Assembly (NCBI RefSeq): GCF_000003195.3 | Contig: NC_012878.2 | Span: 21,218,771 to 21,282,770, forward strand | Length of the DNA stretch: 64,000 bases | Direction: 5' to 3' | Source: Sorghum bicolor | Taxonomy: Eukaryota; Streptophyta; Magnoliopsida; Poales; Poaceae | In this document: positions 55,879 through 64,000 of the stretch, piece by piece | Numbering within the stretch: the first letter of the stretch is position 1 | How the letters are laid out: the number at the start of each line of letters is the position of its first letter | Notes under the pieces: generated by a model | The model's database searches: none | The model's input: only the letters and a program-made list of their open reading frames with translations | What the model was told of the DNA's origin: nothing | Made by a program: the position numbers and the translations under genes

Positions 55879-56733
55879 ATGAAGAATCCACTCAAGAACA
55901 TAGGGAAGAAAGTGCGTGGAGCGTTTAGCGGAAGCTCATCAAGGCACTCCCATGGCACCATGAGTTCGGTAGAAGAGTACTCCTCTCATCAGGGACTTCC
56001 CTCTGAGACTCATGAGGAGCAAGAGCATGAGGCCATGCCACAGCAAACACCACTTAATGAAGAAGCAGCACCTCTACGGATGCAAGATATAGAGACCGGA
56101 CTTTTGCTCACCGTAGAAGAAATGGAGAAGCTTAACCATCTACGCCACCGTGAATTCAAGCATACCAAGGTAATTGACCCTAAATTCCTCAAAGACACAG
56201 GTATGTATGAGGAATTCTTTGATGTCTTTGCTGCAATAGGATGGGGTGAATTTTGGGACTTTTCGGAACACCTAGGTAGCAAGATTCTCACTCTAGAATT
56301 TTTGAGCACCGTAAGGGTAACCGAAACAACCATTTACTTTCGCCTAAGAAACCACGATTATGATTTCACATGGGACCATCTAGCTGCATGTTTAGGCTTT
56401 ATGAATTTTAAAACCAACGTAGAAGTTGCCACAAGGGGTTTTAATAGACAAGAATTTTGGCATGAAATAACTGGGGAGAATCTAATTGGAAAGACTTACC
56501 CACGTACTAACCATGAAGCCATTCACACTCCCACTGTGGAAACCCAACAGCAAATCCAAAATTTTGAGGAGAGCAGCAATAGAAACTGGTGCCAAGCCTA
56601 CACATCATATCACCTGCCCGTACCACCATACATTCCTCAACCACCACATGCATATCCACCTCCTCCTGCACAATATCCTCCACAGCAATATCCTCCACCA
56701 TATCCACCATATCCATCGTATCCACCCCAGTGA
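55879..56733 (+). CDS. Ath-3 ATHILA ORF-1-like protein (284 codons, intact)
   Basis: The ATG at 55879 (MKNPLKNIGKKVRGAFSGSS) starts a basic N-terminus. Residues about 70-185 resemble the ATHILA ORF-1 family: FLKDTGMYEEFFDVFAAIGW, SKILTLEFLSTVRVTETTIY and FRLRNHDYDFTWDHLAACLG, the LTLEFLST box being the most telling. The last ~50 residues are a Pro/Tyr/Gln-rich tail (YPPQQYPPPYPPYPSYPPQ). There is no signal peptide or membrane segment, so nothing suggests an envelope protein. In Athila elements this family is coded after pol; its role is not known. That it stays intact in an element lacking pol suggests it still matters. Confidence 0.78.
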   Translation: MKNPLKNIGKKVRGAFSGSSSRHSHGTMSSVEEYSSHQGLPSETHEEQEHEAMPQQTPLNEEAAPLRMQDIETGLLLTVEEMEKLNHLRHREFKHTKVIDPKFLKDTGMYEEFFDVFAAIGWGEFWDFSEHLGSKILTLEFLSTVRVTETTIYFRLRNHDYDFTWDHLAACLGFMNFKTNVEVATRGFNRQEFWHEITGENLIGKTYPRTNHEAIHTPTVETQQQIQNFEESSNRNWCQAYTSYHLPVPPYIPQPPHAYPPPPAQYPPQQYPPPYPPYPSYPPQ

Positions 56734-56741
56734 GGAAGGAC

Positions 56742-56766
56742 AAGCTTGGGGGAGATCCTCTCCCCC
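56742..56766 (+). other. Internal polypurine-like tract with perfect hairpin (Ath-3)
   Basis: AAGCTTGGGGGAGATCC lies 9 bases after the ORF-1 stop and repeats the core of the true polypurine tract (AAGCTTGGGGGATCT, 58085-58099). It forms an 8-base stem: GGGGGAGA, loop TCC, TCTCCCCC (56748-56766). Confidence 0.7.
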
Positions 56767-58084
56767 ACCAAGGTAAGTATTCTATCCTATTTATTTCCAT
56801 GCATTTTATCATTCTTGCTCTAAAAAAAAATAATTAGCATTTCCCTTTAGCATATATGCTTCATGTATGTCTATATCCCTCATGGAAATGATGACTAGTT
56901 GCTTGTTAATGTTTCTCTAGTACCTAGTATACAACTTAGTATTTCTCCAAGTATGGATCACTTAGCTCACTTAAACTGCCATGAACCTGAAAACTTTGTG
57001 GGTTGCAAGTGCTAGAACTAAGTCTAAGTTGTTGTGGGACATGAGATAGTGAGACAAGAGCTGCTATAATATTATTCTAAGCATGCATGATTATCAGAAA
57101 TTTATTCTTAAAATGATCAAAACCTTAATTGTTCCTCAATGGTGATGAATTCCTACCACAACTATATCTACTTTACATGATTGCAACCTTTCCACATAAG
57201 CTATTTGCTTTGTGTTGAGTGTCGTCAAGTCTTGTTGACCCCTGTTAAGAGACTTTTCATGCTCCTAAGATCAAGATCACGTACACACCACATATATATA
57301 TGCTGCTTCTACACTGGAAGTACGCAACCACATGTATTTCGCATCCACTAAATAGGTTGCTCCACACTCTAAATGTTAGAACATCTCTCTAAGCATTATT
57401 TGGTAAATGAGACACCAAAAGCCTAGGCAAAATGAAATAAAAAGATGGACATGTGCAAGTCCACAGAAAAAGAAAATTGAGCACATAAAGCTCGAAGAAA
57501 AAGAAAATGCTAGCCATGTCTCAATACATAGAGAGTCTATCAAATAAAGGAGCAACCTAGTCCACCATATATCACACTTGCACATCTTGATCTGGGAGTA
57601 TGACACTTCTCTTCAAGGATCCGAGCTTTGACTTCGCAACACATGCAAAGTGAGTATGCTATCTCCTTTCATCCCTACCTTAAGCTCCACATAAGCCTTT
57701 TAGAAATAGGATGAAATAGAGAAGGCAACTCTATCATATGCCTTGGTGAGGAATTATACACCATTTGAGTGACATGAGAGAACCATATGAGGAACATTTA
57801 AGTTTTCTTTTGAAAATATCACAAAACCTCTGATATGAAACTTGCTAAGAATGAGAAAGTTAGTGCTCAAGTCAAACTGTTCTGTCTTTCAACCACCTAA
57901 GACAAAGGAAAAGCCATAAGCCCCATAAGGGACTAAGGTAATATGGGTAAGTTTACATAGCTAAATTTTTCATGCAAAGAGAAGAACTTTGTTGTACACA
58001 TGGTACTCTTGAAATGTGAACATAGTAACAATACCTGATCCACCGAGGCTAAGTTTGATTGTTTGCTTGGGACGAGCAAAGGTT
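56767..58084 (+). other. Ath-3 3' non-coding module
   Basis: No supported ORF in 1.3 kb. From about 57260 it matches the Ath-1 3' region in order and wording. Conservation between a pol-bearing and a pol-less element suggests cis functions such as packaging, RNA stability or a non-coding RNA. Confidence 0.65.
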
Positions 58085-58099
58085 AAGCTTGGGGGATCT
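58085..58099 (+). other. Polypurine tract of Ath-3
   Basis: AAGCTTGGGGGATCT directly precedes the TGTTGACGG of the 3' LTR. Confidence 0.8.
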
Positions 58100-59689
58100 T
58101 GTTGACGGTGGATATACCATAGAAATCCACATACAAAACACCGTCAACATGCCTCGGTTGCAAGGGGAAATGACATGACATGAACATATTTTATCCATAA
58201 CTAGTTCCACTTGTACTCTTAGCTTGTTTATGTAGGAACAACAAATTCAAGACATTATTTGACAAAGCCAACATCAGAATCATCAAGAGGAGATCGAGGG
58301 GACAACAGGTGACACCCTGGGCCCACAGGGAGGCGGTCGCCCGACCCCTCTTTGGTGGGACCCAGGTGTGCCACAGACTCCACCGACATAAGGGACCATT
58401 GTGGACACTGCTGGTGGGCCCAGGTGGTCAGGAGTGGGGTCGCCCGACCCCACATGTAAGGCAGTTTTAGGGTCGGTGGCCTCCCACCGACCTTCCCCAC
58501 ATGTCTCACGTGTTGGTTTGCCCCTGCCGTTGATCAAATGGCGGTTGTGAAGTCGGTTTGATCCAAGGGTGGAGAGGCATGATCACACGGATCGATGACG
58601 TGGCGGTGGAGTAGCCCCTACTCCACCTCTCCCTATAAATAGAGGCTGATTTCACCCTTCCAAGGCATGATGAATTCAAGGTTCAAGTATCCAAGCTAGA
58701 TACAAGTGAGTAGTAGTAGTAGTAGTCTAGTGTGGGAGTTAGAGTTGAGTCGAGCGAAGCTCGGGGTCTCCGGAGTCGTCTTCTGGAGAGTCTGGTATAG
58801 CTCTTGTATCTTTTCTCCTGTAAGACTTGTTTTCTTAATATATTCTCTTTCTACTTTTCTAAGTATTACTTTGTGCAATATTATTCTTGCAATAGTATTG
58901 TAGTGTTCTATCTTGTCCTTTAGTAGTTACATATTAGATTGTGATCCTGTAACAAGCTCGTGGCTGTTTCCCATCGCCTTTAGCAAGGTGCTATAGTTGT
59001 TTGATCACAGCTAGAGTAGTGAGAGTTAGCGTAAGCGCGGTGCTTACGCTAGGTCTTGCCTTTGGGTGTCGCTGGCTCGGATGGAAAGTAGGGGCGCACT
59101 CCCTAGTAGGTGACAGATCGTGGGCGGCATTAGGTTCTCCTCACGTACGAGCTAGTTCTTAAAAGATAAGGCGTCCATAAGCCCAATAGTCGCTTTCGGT
59201 AAGGGGTTAGGTGAAAAACCTTTTAAGCGTCTTACCAGCTCGGCTATCCCTGGCAGCCATTAGTAAGGTATCAATCTAGTGTGTCTCTGCTATTTGATTA
59301 AGATTAGTTCACGAGAGTAGAATTAGATATCATAGGAACCTGTACTCACTCGTTGTCCTCCCACCTAGCTACTCTACTCTAGTTATCTTGTAGTTATCCT
59401 TTTTGATTATCTCTGGATCATCATCATCCCTTCCTTCACCTTTCGTTACCACCTCTCTGCACTAGTTGTAACTAAGTTGAGATAGGATCTCTTTTCTTAC
59501 AAGTATTTCTAGCTATTGCTTTCCCTTGGGAAAATATAAATTACGATACCTTGGAATACTCCCGGGTGAAGTGCTACAGCGGTACCTTCTGTGCGCTTGC
59601 GGAATTATCCAATAGTTAATAGAGTTACCACACCAGGCATTTCTGGCGCCATCACCGATATCCGGTGGTTGCGTTAAGAAGTGCCAACA
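58100..59689 (+). mobile_element. Ath-3 3' LTR
   Basis: 1590 bases, same length as the 5' LTR with about 14 substitutions and no indel. Palindromes at 58333-58348 (one changed base) and 58436-58451. TATAAATA at 58634-58641. Confidence 0.93.
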
Positions 59690-60052
59690 GGGTGCATGAC
59701 CCAGCACCTAACAACACTCCCCTAGACTGGCAGTGTATCCGATCATGCTCTCACAACTCCCACTTACCAGGGCGTAGAGGAAAAATTGATCCATAAATTA
59801 CCACTCAAATGAATGGTACTCATACTATTGCACGCCGTATGAGCGACGAAATAGAAATATGATGCATTAACCCCCCAAGTCAGTACTTAACTAGCCACCT
59901 TAGAGTCCTTAACTGGGCATAAAGGATATGACCATGGCACACGAGATAGTTTTTCCAAAAACTTAGTTGACACCTTGATTATCATTAATAAAAATCTTTT
60001 ATTAAACCGGTTTAGATTTGGTTTAAAACGTGCTTATGAACAGTAACTTACT
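59690..60052 (-). other. Tek-2 leader, part next to the primer-binding site
   Basis: About 363 bases with no supported ORF. Homologous to 25515-25871 of Tek-1. Starts with the right copy of the Ath-3 target-site duplication GGGTG. Confidence 0.6.
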
Positions 60053-60071
60053 AAACCTTGCTCTGATACCA
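60053..60071 (-). other. Tek-2 primer-binding site (initiator tRNA-Met)
   Basis: On the minus strand TGGTATCAGAGCAAGGTTT lies 2 bases inside the LTR end. It starts with the standard TGGTATCAGAGC that pairs with initiator tRNA-Met. Confidence 0.85.
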
Positions 60072-60073
60072 GC

Positions 60074-60485
60074 TGTAACAGAACCGCCCAAATTATAAGA
60101 GATTAAGCCTAATAGTGACCACTTGCATAGTCAAACCATCGAGCTTAAGCCCATATAATCCCGGTAGTCCGTGAAATCTCGAAGGATTTCAAACCACATG
60201 TCGTACATACAGCCAAGATCGTAATAAGTTCAGTGGTTACCATCCATAGTTACATCCTGTTTCGAAAACATTCATACGATACATCGGAGTGCTTAAAGTT
60301 ATTACAAGCCAAGTTCATAAGTAGCGGAAGCTTCATAGTTCGAAAATAACACACACATACCTAGTCTGATACAGTGCTATAATTCAGTCATTCCCACAAA
60401 AGCAAAAGAAGAGACGGAGTGACCATCGCCCTTGGTCTAGTCATCGCCCATAGCAGGGTATAGGCAGAGGATGCAATAACCATAG
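60074..60485 (-). mobile_element. Tek-2 5' LTR, 3' end only
   Basis: 412 bases matching 40392-40803 with about 8 differences. Cut at 60485 by M2; CATAG (60481-60485) would be the target-site duplication of M2. Confidence 0.85.
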
Positions 60486-61696
60486 TGTTGATATTTGGTA
60501 ACGCAATTAGAAAATGATCCGCAAGCGCACGGATATCGGTGAGCATTTCACCCGGGAGGTTATCCAGAGTTATCGTATTTATATTTTTACCACTGGGAGA
60601 AAGGGTGCATCTGACTAACCAAATCTATTGCTACTACCCCTTTAGGCTACAAAGAATGTCTCTCGATGTGAGTGATGTATAGAGAAGACTGCAACCGTAG
60701 TCTCGTTCTAACCTTGGTAAGGATGATCTACTGTTCTATTGGGGAGGCTCACGGAATCTAGACAACACAAAGGATGTTCGACCCGCACCTATAAACCTAC
60801 CCGTCCTGCTAACGAGATGTGATCTGCAAAGGTAACTCGGAATTGTCACGTTCCTCGCTACTACCACGGTCCAGCTAGTCAGGGGATATCTATGAGTACC
60901 CTAGCCTAAACACCACGTTTACACTAACAAGTGATTACTCTAATACTCAACCGGAAGAGGATTAAAGTAAACTCATAAACCAAAGAACGATAAAACAAGA
61001 ACTTACTAGTATTAGAAGTCGAATTACTGAAGAATCTTAGAAGCAAGCCTCGGGTTAGGAGACTTGATCCCGCATGTACAACTCGGAGTAGACACCAACA
61101 GGCCGGCCTTCCTCCGATCTACACCTCCACTCTATCTCTCTCAATCTAGTAGAAACTAGAAGATCTATTTCTACTTTACATTGGTTGCTAAGCCTAAAAA
61201 GAAATATTATTTAGAGAAGAGGTTTTCCTTCGAGGGCACCCCTCAATCTCTATGATAATTTCTTGTCTCCTCCAGGGCCAGAGGGGGTCTCCTTATATAG
61301 TCCTCCCCTTCTATGCATTTTTGGGTCGATAGGCGAGGTGGTACTATGTTATTCTGGATCCAATAGGTTGGTGGAACGTCGTGTGCGAAGAGAGTCCGGA
61401 ACGGAGTCCAGAGGGGGGCGGGCGCCCAGGTCCTCAGGGCGGGCGCCCTGGGCCTGGCCCCTTTCGGGCTCCGCTTCCTTCCCATGGCTTCTTTAGTCTT
61501 CTAGATGGTAGAAAATTGCGCGATGGGTTGATATCTCTATGTAATCCCGACATGTGGGCCTTTCTTCCTTATTTCCTGATAACCCCCTGTAGAAATAGAC
61601 AAACACCAAAACTCGTGGAATTCTGTCAGATAAAACCCTAAGTCTAGATGTTGATTTCATTTGGATCCTTTTCTTTATTTATTTGATAATTAAATT
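60486..61696 (-). mobile_element. M2: minus-strand LTR of the Ath-2 family, cut by Tat-2
   Basis: It reads TGTTGATATTTGGTAACGC, the reverse complement of the Ath-2 LTR end, and follows that LTR throughout: a GATCCGCAAGCGCACGGATA stretch, a CCTTATATAGTC promoter (about 61288, minus) and two GGGCGCCC boxes (61418-61450). Only the last ~40 bases of the LTR are missing, lost behind Tat-2. No internal region is seen. Confidence 0.85.
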
Positions 61697-62742
61697 TGTC
61701 GAGGGTATCGGTAAGGGCTACCCTCAGCAATGCACATTATGAGATTGCCCGTACGAAGGTCGAGACCCTTAATTCGACGCTCTAATCTTACGTATGCGCC
61801 GCCATCGACAGTCGCAGCCTCGAAGACGGAAATAGTCTCGAGCGAATCGGTTCAGGACTCGAACGACGACTGCCGTCGATGACGGGAGCGGGCTCGAGCG
61901 AACCAAGAGCTGTCGGGCGCGAGGACACTGTCCGCCGCCCGACGCGCGCACGCGAGCCGGAGCATTAAATGCACCTGACGCTTCCCCACCTAACATACAG
62001 GTCATGGGAGGCGTGATAGGGAGCAAGCTTCTGTCCCATCGTTCTTTTTGCAGCCTTCCCACCGAACGACCCAGGGCGTGTCAGGACGCGGGAAACAAGG
62101 ATGGAACGTCTAATCGGGACCCCCTCGAGACACCCAAGGTCAGCGCTCCAGATATCAGCATATTACGCGACGCCCGACCCTCGACCGAACAAGGTCCCTT
62201 CCCAGGGACAAGTCGGGCGTCGACTGAAAACACCACAGCTGCTCCGCCGGATCCGCCACCATACCATACGAGCATGCGACCTCAGAACCAGCACAAGGCG
62301 GCTGGCAGGGCAGCTCGCAGGAGCACGCGTAATCATCACCAAGCTATCAAGATGGGACGGCTCGAGGCCATGCCGTACGGAAGCCTCGAATAGGTCAGCG
62401 CTCCATGCGGTATCGATCCCTACTCTAACATCTACGCATGTACCCTGTGTCTCTCCTTGGAGCTATAAAAGGAGGGACTCAGGAATAGAAGAGGGACATC
62501 TCAACACAAGAACACACACACATACGTAGTAGAGCTACACACTTCATACCACGCTTGTATTCGCCCCTGTACAAGCACTTAGGTGCAAGATAATACAAAC
62601 TCCCTCCCCCCGCTGGACGTAGGGCCTTCTCTTGCCCGAACCAGGATAAATTTCAGTGTCTTCTTGCATCACCATCCGAAAAGGGGAGCACGCATACAAA
62701 TTTACTCGTTGGTGTGACCCCTCGGGGGAAAAAACACCGACA
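61697..62742 (+). mobile_element. Tat-2 5' LTR
   Basis: 1046 bases, TGTCGAGGGTATC to AACACCGACA. Matches the solo LTR at 24040-25109 along its whole length. TATAAAA at 62464-62470. Confidence 0.9.
62464..62470 (+). promoter_or_regulatory. TATA box of the Tat-2 LTR
   Basis: TATAAAA followed by GGAGGGACTC, as in the solo LTR. Confidence 0.65.
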
Positions 62743-62744
62743 GT

Positions 62745-62762
62745 TGGCGCGCCAGGTAGGGG
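62745..62762 (+). other. Tat-2 primer-binding site
   Basis: TGGCGCGCCAGGTAGGGG starts 2 bases after the LTR. This string is the usual primer site of many grass Tat-type Gypsy elements. I do not assign the tRNA with certainty. Confidence 0.7.
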
Positions 62763-62863
62763 TCCTGCGTGTTTTTCACCAATTTCCCACCACTTTCCGG
62801 ATGGCTACTCCTGCCTCGCCGCTTCCGCGCTCCACGGTGATTTGGTTTGGGAGTCTCTAGTTC

Positions 62864-64000
62864 ATGTCTACGGGCTCCGGCTACGACATGATCTTGCTCT
62901 CAGTCAAAGGACCAGGAGGAGTCCGCGTTACGCCAGCACGGTTGAAGGCTCCAAGACGCCCTCGCCACCACGCCTCCCCGCCTAAGAAGAGGCGCGGGCA
63001 GCACCACCGCGGCCCCTCTGCTTCAGCGCGACCAACAACTCGCGCAAGGCAGGATGTGGGCCACAAGGCAGCGACACCGTGTGACCGAGCAACAAGCACG
63101 ACGACTCAGCGCCACGCGACGACGGGGGGAGACGCGTCTCGCACGCCCTCCCCCACCGCAGCTAGGCTACTCCCACACGGGTTGTTCTCCCCAAGGGCGG
63201 CACTGCCGTTCGGGTTGGACAACGCCGCGGCATCGCTCGCCAAGACGATATGCCCAAACGCTCAGACGTACGTGGAAAGACCAATGGTCATCCCACGTAG
63301 CTCTGAAGCGCGGCGGCCGACGTCCGAACTGCCGGACCTTTCCCGAGTACGAGGCCTCCGCCGTCTAGGCCCCGGACGATACTCGATCACCTCCCTCAGG
63401 CAACGATGGTTGGGGGAAGGACGTGGGTGTTTCCACGCTGTCGAACCGGACTCCGACTCCGAGACAGACAGCTATGACCCTACGAGGGAATGCTATCACC
63501 TCGACGGGGCGGCAGAAACCACCGACGAGACACGGGATGCTGCTGCAGGCGGTCGAGCCCCCGCGGCGCAAGAAGACCCCAGGACGCCTGGGAACGACGG
63601 ACGGCTCGACCCTCTTCCTCATGAAGATAGAACTGCGCAGCTCGCACAGCTGCGGGAGCTCAAGATGAAGCTCGACGAAGATCGCGAGCGCCTCGTCCTA
63701 CTCGAGCAAATCCTCGAACAAGACCTGCCCTACCCGCCGGGCGGAAGTGTCCGCAGACGCGCTCGAGAGGTACATCGACAGATCGTCGGCGACACAGAGG
63801 CGGAGCAACCTGTCAGCCGTTTCCCTCGAGCAGGCCAGAATGTAGTGGCAGCGACGATGCTGCTACGTAACATGCCAGAACCATCAAATTCCCAGGCCCG
63901 ACGAATTCGAGATGAAGTTCAGACATTGCTCCAGGTGGCAGCAGTGCAACAAGCCGAAAGTTCGGCATCTAGACGGCGAGGAGCTGCCACAGAGAAGCGC
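62864..64000 (+). CDS. Tat-2 gag, open to the window edge (at least 379 codons)
   Basis: A frame without stops runs from the ATG at 62864 (MSTGSGYDMILLSVKG) to 64000. An in-frame ATG at 62801 (MATPASPLPRSTVIW) is separated from it by one TAG at 62858-62860, so the original start was probably 62801. The N-terminal third is basic and low in complexity. From about residue 190 an acidic, Glu/Asp-rich part follows (VEPDSDSETDSYDPTRE), then heptads (LAQLRELKMKLDEDRERLVL) and RRRAREVHRQIVGD, PRAGQNVVAATMLLRNMPEP and LQVAAVQQAESSASRR. That last block is typical of grass Tat gag N-termini. The capsid domain would lie beyond the window. Confidence 0.75.
   Translation, partial: MSTGSGYDMILLSVKGPGGVRVTPARLKAPRRPRHHASPPKKRRGQHHRGPSASARPTTRARQDVGHKAATPCDRATSTTTQRHATTGGDASRTPSPTAARLLPHGLFSPRAALPFGLDNAAASLAKTICPNAQTYVERPMVIPRSSEARRPTSELPDLSRVRGLRRLGPGRYSITSLRQRWLGEGRGCFHAVEPDSDSETDSYDPTRECYHLDGAAETTDETRDAAAGGRAPAAQEDPRTPGNDGRLDPLPHEDRTAQLAQLRELKMKLDEDRERLVLLEQILEQDLPYPPGGSVRRRAREVHRQIVGDTEAEQPVSRFPRAGQNVVAATMLLRNMPEPSNSQARRIRDEVQTLLQVAAVQQAESSASRRRGAATEKR

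Larger units (their letters stand above)
50599..59689 (+). mobile_element. Ath-3: complete non-autonomous Athila-type element without pol
   Basis: 9091 bases between two 1590-base LTRs, flanked by GGGTG at 50594-50598 and 59690-59694. Order: 5' LTR, tRNA-Asp primer-binding site, a 753-codon gag-protease ORF, a 1.3 kb spacer, a 284-codon ATHILA ORF-1-like gene, an internal polypurine-like hairpin, a 1.3 kb non-coding module, polypurine tract, 3' LTR. RT, RNase H and integrase are absent. I count about 14 differences between the LTRs (near 0.9 percent), so it moved recently and must have used enzymes supplied by another element. Confidence 0.92.
40392..60485 (-). mobile_element. Tek-2: Tekay/Del-type chromovirus (interrupted by Ath-3; 5' LTR cut by M2)
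   Basis: Same family and order as Tek-1 and better preserved. Minus-strand order: partial 5' LTR (60074-60485), primer-binding site, leader, ORF0, gag, protease, RT/RNase H, integrase, polypurine tract, 3' LTR (40392-44315). Ath-3 sits in the leader and M2 in the 5' LTR; the rest of that LTR is outside the window. In the 412 bases where both LTRs can be compared I count about 8 differences. Confidence 0.9.
61697..64000 (+). mobile_element. Tat-2: Tat-lineage element, 5' end (continues past window)
   Basis: 5' LTR, primer-binding region and a gag frame that stays open to the last base. The LTR belongs to the TatL and solo-LTR family. It is inserted in M2, itself inserted in Tek-2, itself inserted in Ath-2: a four-layer stack. 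It seems the youngest in this part of the window. Confidence 0.88.

Noticed and set aside
62004..62529. Frames of 129 and 142 codons in the Tat-2 LTR
   Set aside because: Within an LTR, overlapping each other in different frames, and not kept in the solo LTR at 24040-25109.

Overview
The window is a plant, almost certainly grass (Poaceae), repeat block: every stretch I can assign belongs to an LTR retrotransposon, and I see no host gene, rRNA or tRNA gene. The evidence is the mix of Ty3/Gypsy lineages (Tat with an antisense plant-mobile-domain gene, Athila with an ATHILA ORF-1-like gene, a Tekay/Del-type chromovirus with 3.8-3.9 kb LTRs), plant primer-binding sites (tRNA-Asp, initiator tRNA-Met) and elements inserted in one another. 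This is typical of pericentromeric or other heterochromatic grass DNA. The species cannot be fixed from the sequence. Element names below are mine.

Layout, left to right. TatL (1-275) is the end of a Tat-type LTR inserted in the reverse transcriptase of Tat-1. Tat-1 (276-9083, +) has pol, an antisense gene of plant-mobile-domain type, and a 3' LTR. A solo LTR (5402-6640) sits in the antisense gene. Tat-1 itself sits in the pol of Ath-1 (Athila type, +; 9084-14351 and 29806-30740). Tek-1 (14352-29805, -) splits the 3' LTR of Ath-1 and carries a solo Tat LTR (24040-25109). Ath-1 is inserted in a minus-strand LTR, M1 (30741-31859), which lies in an old Gypsy pol remnant, Gyp-R (31860-34104). Ath-2 (34105-40391, +) follows and is split by Tek-2 (40392 to beyond 60485, -). 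Tek-2 holds Ath-3 (50599-59689, +), a complete young element without pol. The 5' LTR of Tek-2 is broken by minus-strand LTR M2 (60486-61696), which is broken by Tat-2 (61697 to the window edge, +).

How the genes relate. Tek-1 and Tek-2 read LTR - leader - extra ORF (ORF0) - gag - protease - RT/RNase H - integrase with chromodomain-like tail - LTR. The N-terminus of ORF0 is a copy of the histone H3 tail that keeps the lysine-9 context, followed by a globular part, a long coiled coil and an acidic tail. I think this is the most interesting item in the window. Ath-3 has gag-protease and an ATHILA ORF-1-like gene but no RT, RNase H or integrase. It shares a roughly 1.4 kb 3' non-coding module, a second internal polypurine tract inside a hairpin, and GC-rich palindromes with pol-bearing Ath-1, so it looks like a parasite of an Ath-1-like partner. 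Tat-1 is saturated with the hexamer GCCGAT on both strands and has an antisense gene with its own TATA box.

Caveats: all comparisons were made by eye. Family names rest on recognised motifs, not searches. Most pol genes are decayed, so their ends are approximate.
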